Assembly: GCA_022822545.1 (NCBI GenBank) | Contig: JAJEBE010000022.1 | Span: 1-63,222 of the forward strand | DNA from: Anaerolineae bacterium | GTDB taxonomy: Bacteria > Chloroflexota > Anaerolineae > Aggregatilineales > Phototrophicaceae | Reading direction: 5' to 3' | Length of the DNA stretch: 63,222 nt | In this document: positions 16,943 to 25,060 of the stretch, piece by piece | Layout: every line of letters begins with the position of its first letter | Position numbering within the stretch: position 1 is the stretch's first letter | Program-made: the position numbers and the translations under genes | The notes under the pieces: model-generated | What the model saw: only the letters and a program-made list of their open reading frames with translations | Database searches by the model: none | Told to the model about the DNA's origin: nothing

Positions 16943-17416
16943 TCAGCGCCTCCGACGGCGGGGCAATGGCGTGCTCGCTTTGATGCGTTCTTCAATGCCG
17001 GGCCAGTTTCCAGTCGAGCGCCAGGTGTAATAGGCGTAGAGCCATTGAATCGCCCAACCGCCGACGGTTACCGCGGTGGACTTGGATGGATTCCAGCCGT
17101 ATTGTTCGCCATCTTTGGGGTTAAAGAGGCAGAGCTGTCCGTCTTCGTACTGGTGTTTTTCGCTATAGATGCGCGGTTTGACGCAATAGGCTTCGGCGGG
17201 CCGGTTGGGGTATTCCTTGGGATAGACGAGCTTGAGGCTGTGATTGGGCGAATCGAGAATGCTCATGTTGATCTCGACATTGCCCTGCCAATAGAGCAAG
17301 CCGCCAAACGGGGGGACGACCAATTTGAAGGTATTGCCAAAGGTGGCTTTCATCGCCTCGACTTCCCATACGAGACGGGCGGAGACATTCTTGCGCGAGC
17401 CCCACCAATTTGACAT
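16943..17416 (-). CDS. Prokaryotic E2-like (UBC-fold) protein
   Basis: 157 residues. The UBC fold is visible: strands LKLVYPKEYPNRPAEAYCV (YPxxPP-type turn), His88, then EDGQLCLFNP with the presumed catalytic Cys96, W109NPSKSTA, and helices ending in a basic tail RRRRR. E2s carry an activated Ub-like protein as a thioester. First gene of the leftward operon E2-JAB-E1. Ribosome-binding site GGAG precedes the ATG. About 80 bases upstream lies MITE-like element B. The modifier and any E3 are not visible here. Domain assignment is by motif and order; a profile search would settle it. Confidence 0.75.
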   Translation of the reverse strand: MSNWWGSRKNVSARLVWEVEAMKATFGNTFKLVVPPFGGLLYWQGNVEINMSILDSPNHSLKLVYPKEYPNRPAEAYCVKPRIYSEKHQYEDGQLCLFNPKDGEQYGWNPSKSTAVTVGGWAIQWLYAYYTWRSTGNWPGIEERIKASTPLPRRRRR

Positions 17417-17506
17417 AAGCTGAACTCCGATAACGAGTTTAAGCCATCCTGCTCAACCAACTTTATTGTTTATGGTGGAGAATGTCTAGGTTCAGCCAGC
17501 GGCAAA

Positions 17507-17736
17507 CAGGGCAATCGCATCAAAACTGACATCCGCTGCGACGGGCAAAATCAAACAGAGATTACGCACAGAAGTAAAACCAAGTTTGTCATGCGAAAAA
17601 TCGCATAGTTTGTCGTGACACTTTCGGGCGACCCACCGGGTCGCCCCTACAACCGACTTGATTTCCGATTTCTCATTACTTTGTTGGATCTACTTTTGTG
17701 TCTTTGCGGTGAAAATAAGTTGATGCGATTGTCCTG
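17507..17736. mobile_element. MITE-like element B
   Basis: 230 bases. Left end CAGGGCAATCGCATCAAA (17507-17524) is identical to element A; the right end (17719-17736) matches inverted at 16 of 18. Flanked directly by CAGCGGCAAA (17497-17506) and CGGCGGCAAA (17737-17746), 9 of 10 identical, the same 10-bp size as in A. Internal hairpins include GGGCGACCCACCGGGTCGCCC (about 17627-17647). No coding capacity. Lies about 80 bases upstream of the E2-like gene. Confidence 0.85.
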
Positions 17737-17949
17737 CGGCGGCAAATATCAGTTCCAGCTTGTGTTGCGGCGCTTTGCGGCAGCTTGCCGTCTGATGGCC
17801 CGGGGGCATGTTTAACCGAGCGAAACTTTCAGGCCTGTGGCGATTAATCCCAAGGCGCGCGGGTGAAGAACAAGAGCCGCACGCAGACGATAGTTTGATG
17901 TTTACCAATGGCGTGGACAGCGCGGATGAGAATCTGATAAAACAAGAAA

Positions 17950-17998
17950 GTCAACCGGGATGGAAGGGTTACGTCACCTGTTTACCGTTCCGGTTGAC
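17950..17998. promoter_or_regulatory. 9-bp inverted repeat upstream of the iron transporter
   Basis: GTCAACCGG (17950-17958) pairs perfectly with CCGGTTGAC (17990-17998) across a 31-base loop; it ends about 60 bases before the fbpA-like ATG. It may be an operator, a leader stem or chance. TTGACC (17994-17999) could also serve as a -35 box, but I find no clear -10 box at 16-18 bases. No convincing Fur box is visible. Confidence 0.3.
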
Positions 17999-18057
17999 CT
18001 TCGTCTATCTAGGCAAATCCTATCGCGGATTGCCAGCCAACGCAAGGAGTGCAGGAA

Positions 18058-19077
18058 ATGTCCACACAATTTTTTGTCCGTCTCGGCATGATATTGGGAT
18101 TCATGATTCTATCCGTGTTGCCCGTTGCGGCGCAGGAGGGTGTTGCGCTCACCGTTTACTCGGGCCGCAATGAGAGCCTGATCGGCCCGATCCTGCAGCA
18201 ATTCACGGAAGATACCGGCATCGCCGTCGAAGTACTCTATGGCGGTACAAGCGCGGTCGCCAATCAGATCCTCACCGAGGGAGAAAACAGCCCGGCCGAT
18301 GTGTTTATCGCGCAGGATGGCGGCGCCTTGGGCGCGTTGGCCGCGGCTGAGATGGTTCACAAACTGCCGGAGGCGACGTTGGAACGCGTCGTCGATGAAG
18401 CATTTGCGTCGCCGGACGGCGTCTGGGTGGGGTTGAGCGGCCGGGCGCGCGTCCTGGTTTATAGTCCGGAGACGCTTGAAGAACTGGGGCTGGAATTGCC
18501 GGCATCGATTCTCGAGCTGACGGAGGAGCAGTGGCGCGGTCAGGTCGGCTGGGCGCCGACGAACGCCTCTTTCGTCTCGAACGTGACGGCTATGCGCACC
18601 CTCGCGGGTGAAGAAGAAACAGCGGCATGGCTGGCGGGAATGCTGGCTAATGACGTGCAGGCCTACCCCAAGAACACGCCGATCGTGCAAGCGGTGATCG
18701 ATGGCGAAGTGGCGGTTGGTTTGGTCAATCACTATTATCTGTTTCGTTTCCTGGCGGAAGATCCGGATATCATCGCCACGCTGCATTTCTTCCCCGGCGG
18801 CGACCTGGGCTCACTGATCAATGTGGCCGGCGCGGCGATTCTGAAGTCAACGGACCAGCCCTACGACGCCTTGGCGCTGGTCGATTATCTGCTCAGCGAC
18901 AGGGCGCAAGAATACTTCGCGACGACGACCTACGAGTATCCCCTGGTGGATACGGTTGAGCCCTCCGTTGATCTGCCGGCGCTGGCGGACATCGAGGCGC
19001 CCGATATTGATCTGTCCGATCTCGCGGATCTGCAGGGGACGCTGGAAATGATCGAAGAAAGCGGCGCGCTGGATTAG
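18058..19077 (+). CDS. Iron(III)-type ABC transporter substrate-binding protein
   Basis: 339 residues. Signal peptide about 1-25 (LGMILGFMILSVLPVAAQ) exported to the outside of the membrane, then VYSGRNESLIGPILQQF, GGTSAVANQI and DVFIAQDGGAL typical of FbpA/FutA/AfuA proteins, and a C-terminal ending with a distal domain EYPLVDTVEPS. These bind ferric ions, often with bound anion. Tyrosines that usually hold the iron cannot be assigned surely here (NHYYLFRF, about 225, is a candidate). Followed by permease and ATPase genes. The ATG is preferred over the GTG three codons upstream because AAGGAG sits 8 bases before it. Confidence 0.85.
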   Translation: MSTQFFVRLGMILGFMILSVLPVAAQEGVALTVYSGRNESLIGPILQQFTEDTGIAVEVLYGGTSAVANQILTEGENSPADVFIAQDGGALGALAAAEMVHKLPEATLERVVDEAFASPDGVWVGLSGRARVLVYSPETLEELGLELPASILELTEEQWRGQVGWAPTNASFVSNVTAMRTLAGEEETAAWLAGMLANDVQAYPKNTPIVQAVIDGEVAVGLVNHYYLFRFLAEDPDIIATLHFFPGGDLGSLINVAGAAILKSTDQPYDALALVDYLLSDRAQEYFATTTYEYPLVDTVEPSVDLPALADIEAPDIDLSDLADLQGTLEMIEESGALD

Positions 19078-19090
19078 GGCTGGATTACGC

Positions 19091-19123
19091 AGCGTGAGGG
19101 CGGGGAAACTTCTCGCCCTCGCT
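19091..19123 (+). terminator. Intergenic hairpin after the binding-protein gene
   Basis: A stem of AGC + GAGGGCG against CGCCCTC + GCT with a two-base bulge and 11-base loop, followed by only TTAATTCT. This is placed between binding-protein and permease genes, where such stems often stabilise upstream mRNA and lower downstream expression; true termination is doubtful. Confidence 0.45.
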
Positions 19124-19141
19124 TAATTCTCACTGGCAATC

Positions 19142-20770
19142 ATGCAGCTATCAAGTCTCATCCCACCTGGATTCAGAACTGACGGGGGGCGCCGAAGAGC
19201 GGGCCGGCATTTTGGCAATCGTCAACTGGCGCAAGTCGTCAGTTTGGCTGTTGTGGCGGTGGTCATGATACCGGTCTTTTATCTTGTCGGCGGGGCGGTC
19301 GGCGCGGGTCAAGAAGGCGTCGACTATTTGCTGCGGGCGCGCACTCTCCTGATCATCGGCAACAGCATCGCGTTGATGCTCGCCACCACATTTTTTGCGA
19401 CGCTGATAGGCCTCCCCTTCGCCTGGCTGACCAGCCGAACGGACCTGCCGGCGCGCAGAGCCTTGCTCGTATTGGGGCTGGCGGCTATGGTCATCCCATC
19501 GTATCTGACGGCAGTCACGTATACCGATGCCTTTGGTCCAAAGGGAATTTTGCAGTCCCTGCTGGAGCCGCTGGGCGTCGAGCGACTGCCGGGCATCAAG
19601 GGTTTTGCCGGCGCGACTTTGACAATCACATTCGTCACCTTCCCTTATATTGTGCTGCCGGCGCGGGCGGCGCTGCTGCGTACCGACCGTTCGCTGGAAG
19701 AGGCGGGGCAAAGTCTTGGGCTGGCGCGCTGGCAGGTGTTCCATCAAATCACGCTGCCGCAACTGCGCCCGGCGCTTTCGGCGGGCATGTTGATGACCGC
19801 GCTCTACAGTTTAAGCGACTTCGGCGCGGTCGCGGTTATGCGCTTCAACGCCTTCACCCGGGCGATATTCATTCAGACCGAGTCTTTTCGCATGGACAAG
19901 GCTTCGGTGCTGGGTTTGGTCTTGATCGTGATGACCCTGATCCTGCTATTCCTGCAATCGCGCCTGCAACATGGAGGCCGGCATTATCGCATCGGCAGCG
20001 GCGCCTCGCGGGAACTGACGACGATTTCGCTGGGCAAATGGAAGTATCCGGCGCTTTTCTTTTGCGGGGCGGTGATTTTTATCGGCGTCGCAATTCCGCT
20101 GCTGGTGCTTTTCAAATGGCTGCTGGGGCATACGCTCAGCAATCCGATTCAAGTCTCAATGTCGGAACTGGTATCAAACACGGTGAGCGTCAGCGCGGTT
20201 TCCGCCCTGGTCGCGTCATTGGCAGCGCTTCCGCTGGCATTATTGGCGCTTCGCTCGGTTTCGCGGGTTGACCGCTGGCTGACGCGTCTCGCTTACGTGG
20301 GTAATGTTCTGCCGGGGATTGTGATTGCGCTGGCGCTGGTCTTCTACGCCACGCAGCACATGCTGAGTTTGTACCAGACCATGCCCTTGCTGATCATGGG
20401 TTACGCCATCCGTTACTTGCCATTCAGCATCGGCGCGACGGAAAGCGCCTTCGCGCAGATCAACCCTCGCTTTGAGGAGGCCGCGCGCAGCCTCGGCTTG
20501 AGTTCACGGGCCGCCCTGCTGCGCATCACCATGCCCTTGGCTCGCGGCGGGATACTGGCCGGCCTGGCGCTGGTGTTTCTCAACGTGATGAAGGAATTGC
20601 CGATCACATTGATATTACGCCCGATCGGCTTTCGCACTTTTTCCACGCGAATATGGAGCGCTTATGACGAAGCCTTTCTGTCGTCAATCGCGCTGCCCGG
20701 TTTGGCGATGATCCTGGTATCGGCCTTCGCTCTGGCTGTCATCCTCAGGCGGGAAAAGGCAGCGCAATAG
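19142..20770 (+). CDS. Iron(III)-type ABC transporter permease, fused two-domain
   Basis: 542 residues with about 12 membrane segments in two homologous permease halves (about 60-290 and 325-540). Each half carries the EAA loop that touches the ATPase: DRSLEEAGQSLGLARWQVF in the first and NPRFEEAARSLGLSSRAAL in the second. A double-length permease in one chain is the FbpB/SfuB pattern. It should transport ferric iron delivered by the upstream binding protein, driven by the next gene. No obvious ribosome-binding site precedes the ATG, so the start is uncertain; the preceding hairpin suggests co-transcription. Confidence 0.87.
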   Translation: MQLSSLIPPGFRTDGGRRRAGRHFGNRQLAQVVSLAVVAVVMIPVFYLVGGAVGAGQEGVDYLLRARTLLIIGNSIALMLATTFFATLIGLPFAWLTSRTDLPARRALLVLGLAAMVIPSYLTAVTYTDAFGPKGILQSLLEPLGVERLPGIKGFAGATLTITFVTFPYIVLPARAALLRTDRSLEEAGQSLGLARWQVFHQITLPQLRPALSAGMLMTALYSLSDFGAVAVMRFNAFTRAIFIQTESFRMDKASVLGLVLIVMTLILLFLQSRLQHGGRHYRIGSGASRELTTISLGKWKYPALFFCGAVIFIGVAIPLLVLFKWLLGHTLSNPIQVSMSELVSNTVSVSAVSALVASLAALPLALLALRSVSRVDRWLTRLAYVGNVLPGIVIALALVFYATQHMLSLYQTMPLLIMGYAIRYLPFSIGATESAFAQINPRFEEAARSLGLSSRAALLRITMPLARGGILAGLALVFLNVMKELPITLILRPIGFRTFSTRIWSAYDEAFLSSIALPGLAMILVSAFALAVILRREKAAQ

Positions 20771-20851
20771 GGCCGCGTCAATTTCCCCTTTATGCACGGC
20801 GCTTTTGCACTATGCTTGACCTAATCGCTGAATCACGCGAGCGCCTCGCCC

Positions 20852-21922
20852 ATGGAATATCCTCTGCAAACGGACAATCTCACCAAGTATTTTGATGGTC
20901 GATACCCGGCGGTCAACGACATCACGCTCAGCGTCCGCCCGGGTGAATTCCTGACCCTGCTCGGTCCTAGCGGCAGCGGCAAGACGACCATGCTGCGCTT
21001 GCTGGCGGGCTTCGAAAAGCCAACGAGCGGGCGCATTCAGATCGGCGAAAGAATCGTCGCGGATGATTCGCATTTCGTCCCGCCGGAGCAGCGCAAAGTA
21101 GGCATGGTCTTTCAAGATTATGCCCTCTTCCCCCACGTAGACGTGGCGGGCAATATCGCTTTTGGGTTGCGAGAACCGCGGCGAGAGCGGGACAAGCGGG
21201 TAGAGGAACTGCTCAAGCTCGTCGGGCTCTCGGCTTATGGGACGCGAATGCCGCATGAACTGAGCGGCGGTCAGCAGCAGCGGGTCGCCCTGGCGCGGGC
21301 GCTGGCGCCGGAACCCGATATCCTGCTCCTGGATGAGCCTTTCTCCAATCTCGATACGGGTTTGCGGGCGCAGGTGCGGAGTGATGTGCGGAACATCTTG
21401 CTGGAGACCGAGACCACCGCCATCTTCGTCACCCATGATCAAGAGGAGGCGCTGACGCTGTCCGATGAGATCGCGATCATCTTTGACGGACGTCTGGTAC
21501 AGGTGGCGACGCCGCATGTGATCTACAATCGCCCGATCAATCGCCAAGTCGCGAAGTTCATCGGCGACGCGAACATCCTGCCAGCGGTGGCGCATGGCAT
21601 GACTGCGGCAAGTCAACTGGGCGAAGTCAAGCTCTTTCACGCTCGGCAGGGGCGAGTCGACCTCATGATCCGCCCCGAAGCGCTCGCTGTCAGCTTTGAA
21701 GAGCGCGGAATACCGGCGACCGTGCTTTGGCGCGAGTTTCATGGCCACTATCAGCGGCTGGGCCTGGCGCTGGCGGATGGGACGCAACTGATCGCGCGGA
21801 CGGGTGTGGATCGATATTTTGGTCGCGGCAACGAGGTGGGCCTGTCGCTGGTCTTGCCGGCGCTGGCTTATGATGCGACAGATGACGCCCCCGGCAGCCA
21901 AACGCGAAAGACCGCGCCTTGA
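20852..21922 (+). CDS. Iron(III)-type ABC transporter ATP-binding protein
   Basis: 356 residues. Walker A GPSGSGKTT, Q-loop VFQDYALFPH, signature LSGGQQQRVALARAL, Walker B DILLLDEPFSNLD, H-loop VTHDQEEAL, followed by a C-terminal regulatory OB-like domain (about 240-350) of the FbpC/PotA group. It powers the permease encoded upstream. A 81-base gap separates the two; TATGCT at about 20811 could be a weak -10 box. The last 55 bases overlap the 3' end of the oppositely oriented sensor kinase gene. Confidence 0.9.
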   Translation: MEYPLQTDNLTKYFDGRYPAVNDITLSVRPGEFLTLLGPSGSGKTTMLRLLAGFEKPTSGRIQIGERIVADDSHFVPPEQRKVGMVFQDYALFPHVDVAGNIAFGLREPRRERDKRVEELLKLVGLSAYGTRMPHELSGGQQQRVALARALAPEPDILLLDEPFSNLDTGLRAQVRSDVRNILLETETTAIFVTHDQEEALTLSDEIAIIFDGRLVQVATPHVIYNRPINRQVAKFIGDANILPAVAHGMTAASQLGEVKLFHARQGRVDLMIRPEALAVSFEERGIPATVLWREFHGHYQRLGLALADGTQLIARTGVDRYFGRGNEVGLSLVLPALAYDATDDAPGSQTRKTAP

Positions 21923-23382
21923 TCTCGGCCGCGGCTTTCGACGGTGATGCGGCCGCCATGCGCCTCGACGATCTCTTTCGCAATCGCCAAGCCCAAGCCG
22001 GTCCCGCGTTGCGGTCCGCGGGCTTTGTCGACTTGATAGAAGCGCTCGAATACGCGCGGCAGCTCCTCGGCCGGGATGCCGATGCCGCTGTCCTGAATCG
22101 AAATGTATACGCCGCCCGGCGCCGCTCCGGCAAGGACGCGCGCCGTTCCGCCGGCGGGCGTGAACTTCAGGGCATTGCTGATGAGATTCATCAGGACTTG
22201 AGCCAGGCGGTCGCCATCGCCGATGACGATGGGCACGGGCGCGAGGTCTGTTTCGAGCTTTAGAGATTTCTGCTCCGCAACTACCGACAAGCTCTGTACA
22301 ACGCCCTCGCTCAAGGCGCGCATATCAATGGGCTCGCGCCGCATGGATAGCTTGCCGGCTTGCAGTCGCTCGAGATCGGTCAACTCGACGACCATGCGGT
22401 TCAGGCGGCTCGCCTCTTCGTAGATCGTCTGCGCGGCGGCTTTGGTATCTTCGGCGGCGCCGTCGATGATCGCCTGGGCATAGCCTTGAATTGAGGTCAA
22501 GGGGGTTTTGAGATCGTGCGAGACATTGCCGAGGAAGTCTCGCTGCGCGTTATTCGCCGCTTGCACTTCGGCTGTCATCCGGTTGAAGGATTCCGCCAGA
22601 GAACGCACTTCGCCCGGGCCGCTAACCGGCACATTCACGGCATAGTCGCCCCGGGCGACATCGGTGGCGGCTTTGGCCAACCTTTGCAGGGGCTGGGCAA
22701 TGGTGCGGCTGATCAGGGCCGCCAGAACAATGGCGATGATAATGCCGGCGATGCCCGCTTGCAGCAGCGGGGGCGCCAGCGCGCTGCCAAAGGCGGCCAG
22801 GGTATCGTGAAGGCTGACGGTCGGTCTCGCCTCGGCGAGGAGCCACAAGTCATCCGATCCTTGCCGCTCCGGCAAGCGCAACTGCCGGAACATGACGCCG
22901 CCATAGAGCCACTCGCCCCCGCCAGGATCGGAGAAGCCGCCGAAGAACTGCTCGCTGCCGCGCGAAAGCAATTTTTCCAACTGCCTATTCCTATAGCTCG
23001 CGCGCTGCAGAATGATTCTTTCACCGGTCTGGTAGACGCCGGAACTATCGTGCAAGACGCGAGTGCCATCCGCTGTGACACGTATTTGCAAGGTACGCAC
23101 ATTGCGCGTCTCCGCGAATACATTGAGCAGTTCCTCGACCCGATCCTGCAGGAAGCGGGAGTTGGAATCGAAAGGCATATCGGCGATGAAGTCAATGTAG
23201 TTCAGCCCCTGCGTCAAGGCGGCCAGCCGCTCGTAGGTTGGTTCTGGCGGGGCGGCGCGGTTGCCAATCAAAACAAAAAGCGCCAGCGTGATCCCGCCAA
23301 GCGTGACCAGCAACAGGACGAGATATGATATCAGCAGGCGAAGCCGCAAATTGAAACTATGCCGCGCGCGCTTAGCGATCAT
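21868..23382 (-). CDS. Membrane sensor histidine kinase
   Basis: 504 residues. Membrane segments about 17-40 and 208-226 enclose an extracytoplasmic sensor of about 165 residues; then HAMP (about 227-280), HisKA with phospho-acceptor His289 in VSHDLKTPLTSIQGY, and HATPase with NLISNALKF (Asn403), DSGIGIP and GTGLGLAIAKEI. Phosphorylates the response regulator gene upstream. Start at MIAKRARH overlaps the regulator stop by 11 bases, a coupling signal. Its 3' end overlaps the iron-transporter ATPase by 55 bases on the other strand, so the two operons are convergent. Stimulus unknown; iron is a speculation from position only. Confidence 0.9.
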   Translation of the reverse strand: MIAKRARHSFNLRLRLLISYLVLLLVTLGGITLALFVLIGNRAAPPEPTYERLAALTQGLNYIDFIADMPFDSNSRFLQDRVEELLNVFAETRNVRTLQIRVTADGTRVLHDSSGVYQTGERIILQRASYRNRQLEKLLSRGSEQFFGGFSDPGGGEWLYGGVMFRQLRLPERQGSDDLWLLAEARPTVSLHDTLAAFGSALAPPLLQAGIAGIIIAIVLAALISRTIAQPLQRLAKAATDVARGDYAVNVPVSGPGEVRSLAESFNRMTAEVQAANNAQRDFLGNVSHDLKTPLTSIQGYAQAIIDGAAEDTKAAAQTIYEEASRLNRMVVELTDLERLQAGKLSMRREPIDMRALSEGVVQSLSVVAEQKSLKLETDLAPVPIVIGDGDRLAQVLMNLISNALKFTPAGGTARVLAGAAPGGVYISIQDSGIGIPAEELPRVFERFYQVDKARGPQRGTGLGLAIAKEIVEAHGGRITVESRGRDQGAVFRVWLPGASSVAS

Positions 23383-24052
23383 CGAGCCTGTATCCCACCC
23401 CCCAGACCGTTTCGATTTTGGGCTCCATCCCGCGCAGCTTATGACGCAGATGAGCGACATGCACATCAACGGTCCGCGTCTGTCCGGCAAAGTCATAACC
23501 CCAGACCACGTTCAGAAGCTTGTCGCGACTGAATACGACGCCCTTATTTTCCGCCAGGGCTTGCAGCAAGTCAAACTCTTTCATGCGCAAGCCCACCTGT
23601 CTGCCTTCAATTTCGACGCGGCGGCGCTGCGGGTCAATGCGCAGGTTTCCGATAGTAATCGGCGGCGGCGTCTCCTGATGGTTCGCGCGATCGGAACGGC
23701 GGAGAATGGCGCGAATCCGCGCGAGCAACTCTCGCGGGTTAAAGGGCTTGGTCAAGTAGTCGTCGGCGCCAAGCTCCAGGCCGACGATCTTGTCGATATC
23801 CTCATTGCGCGCCGTCAACATGATAATGGGAACATCAGACGATTCGCGCACGCGCCGGCAGACTTCCAGGCCGTCCATGCCCGGCAACATCAGGTCGAGG
23901 ACAACCAGGCTGGGGTTGTCGCGCAGGATCATCGACTTGGCCACATTGCCGTTGGTCGCGCTGGCGACATGGAAGCCATCCTGTTCAAGATACATCCTTG
24001 CCAGGTCTATGATCCGCTGTTCATCGTCAACTACAAGTATGGTATCGGTCAT
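23372..24052 (-). CDS. OmpR/PhoB-family response regulator
   Basis: 226 residues. Receiver about 1-120 with acidic Asp9/Asp10, phospho-acceptor Asp53 in VVLDLMLPG, Thr80 and Lys102 in YLTKPF; winged-helix effector about 130-226 with RTVDVHVAHLRHKL in the recognition region. Phosphorylated by the downstream-encoded kinase, it should bind paired direct repeats. A PhoP-like direct repeat is seen upstream (24203-24219), suggesting self-regulation. The ATG at 24052 is preferred; a GTG 12 bases upstream is possible. Confidence 0.92.
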   Translation of the reverse strand: MTDTILVVDDEQRIIDLARMYLEQDGFHVASATNGNVAKSMILRDNPSLVVLDLMLPGMDGLEVCRRVRESSDVPIIMLTARNEDIDKIVGLELGADDYLTKPFNPRELLARIRAILRRSDRANHQETPPPITIGNLRIDPQRRRVEIEGRQVGLRMKEFDLLQALAENKGVVFSRDKLLNVVWGYDFAGQTRTVDVHVAHLRHKLRGMEPKIETVWGVGYRLDDR

Positions 24053-24177
24053 GGAGTTCTTCACTTGATTATCGTTACAGTTTCACTGCCCCGCGGCCCA
24101 ATACCTGCGGCCGCGCCCGGCAAAGGAGCATCGCCGGTGTTCCTTTGACATCACTGGCCAGTTTCAGTCTGATCAAA

Positions 24178-24219
24178 ACTTGTCACAACAAGGTAATCAC
24201 ATTGTAAAAGTTTTGTAAA
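24178..24219 (-). promoter_or_regulatory. Candidate response-regulator binding repeats upstream of the two-component operon
   Basis: On the minus strand TTTACA-AAACT-TTTACA (24203-24219): two identical 6-bp units with an 11-bp period, the spacing used by PhoP/OmpR-family dimers. Next to it CTTGT-CACA-ACAAG (24178-24191) is an inverted repeat. The distance to the regulator ATG is about 150 bases. Confidence 0.4.
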
Positions 24220-24358
24220 CATCTCCCGCAGCCACAGCGGATCATGCCGCCGGTCTTAACGGTATTGCAGGGGCGATATTTGCCTTTGTTCTATATGTTC
24301 CCTCACAGACATCGGCTACAATGTCGGGCGGTTACAGAATCAATGCGAGATGAGCCAG

Positions 24359-24451
24359 ATGACATTGTTGCAAATCATCCAGCCGGATAATCCGCTGTTG
24401 CGCCCGGAAGACGAAGAACTCGGCGCGGACGGGATGAACGACGGGCGATGA
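24359..24451 (+). CDS. Short ORF overlapping the GNAT gene
   Basis: 30 residues ending in TGA that overlaps the next gene's ATG as ATGA. The beginning, MTLLQIIQPDNPLLR, resembles the N-terminus of peptide deformylases (I/L-L-x-x-DP-x-LR), but nothing of the catalytic motifs follows, so it may be a remnant or a leader. TACAAT at about 24316 is a possible -10 box. The 294 bases upstream carry only the candidate regulator repeats. Confidence 0.3.
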   Translation: MTLLQIIQPDNPLLRPEDEELGADGMNDGR

Positions 24452-25044
24452 GCGCGGTGATCCGCCTGGCGCAGCGTTCTGACGCCGGCGCAATACTAGG
24501 CATCTACAGCCCGATCGTCCGCGATACCCATATATCTTTTGAGATGACGGTCCCTGATATCGCGGAAATTGAATCGCGCATCGCCAAAACGCTCCTTCAG
24601 TATCCCTGGCTGGTGTGCGAGATCAATAGCCAAGTGGCGGGTTACGCCTATGCCAGCGCCTTTCGCTCCCGCTATGCCTATCAGTGGACAACCGAGACCA
24701 CGGTATATGTGCATCCCGACTTTCAGCGGCGCGGCGTATCGCGAGGGCTGTATGTTTCGCTGATTGCCGTCTTGCGCCGACAAGGCTATTGCAATGCGGT
24801 CGGCGTTATCGCCCTGCCCAATCCGGGCAGCGTGCGCGCGCACGAAGCGGTGGGCTTTGGCAAGATCGGCGTATTCGAGAATGTAGGCTACAAGGCAGGC
24901 AACTGGCGCGATACCGGTTGGTGGCAGCTTGAGCTGCGCCCCATGCCCGATTCGCCGCAGCCGCCGCAAGCGATAACAGACGCGGCGAAGGATGCGCGTT
25001 TCGGCGAATTGCTTGAAGCGGGCCTGCCGTATATCCGAATTTGA
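24448..25044 (+). CDS. Phosphinothricin-type GNAT acetyltransferase
   Basis: 198 residues. IRLAQRSDAGAILGIYSPIV, then ETTVYVHPDFQRRGVSRGLY (acetyl-CoA loop) and NPGSVRAHEAVGFGKIG, the layout of the phosphinothricin/methionine-sulfoximine acetyltransferase group (Pat/YncA). Members acetylate small amino-group substrates in the cytoplasm; the natural substrate is unknown. The start codon overlaps the preceding mini-ORF by 4 bases. The S9 peptidase gene follows after 16 bases. Confidence 0.85.
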   Translation: MSAVIRLAQRSDAGAILGIYSPIVRDTHISFEMTVPDIAEIESRIAKTLLQYPWLVCEINSQVAGYAYASAFRSRYAYQWTTETTVYVHPDFQRRGVSRGLYVSLIAVLRRQGYCNAVGVIALPNPGSVRAHEAVGFGKIGVFENVGYKAGNWRDTGWWQLELRPMPDSPQPPQAITDAAKDARFGELLEAGLPYIRI

Positions 25045-25060
25045 ATGAAGAGGTTATCCG

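Larger units (their letters stand above)
17417..18057. other. Long intergenic region between the E2 operon and the iron transporter
   Basis: 641 bases. Holds MITE-like element B (17507-17736, flanked by near-identical 10-bp repeats), then sequence of unknown role, then a 9-bp inverted repeat (17950-17958 / 17990-17998), then the SD of fbpA-like. I see no gene: the 72-residue ORF on the minus strand (17690-17908) has no family likeness. No ubiquitin-like ORF was found here. Confidence 0.55.

Noticed and set aside
14759..17416. Calling the E2-JAB-E1 operon a CBASS type II system
   Set aside because: No CD-NTase or effector is nearby, and E1 and E2 are separate genes rather than a Cap2-type fusion.
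17738..18057. A Fur box upstream of the iron transporter
   Set aside because: GATGAGAATCTGATA near 17925 has only weak likeness to GATAATGATAATCATTATC; not enough to claim.
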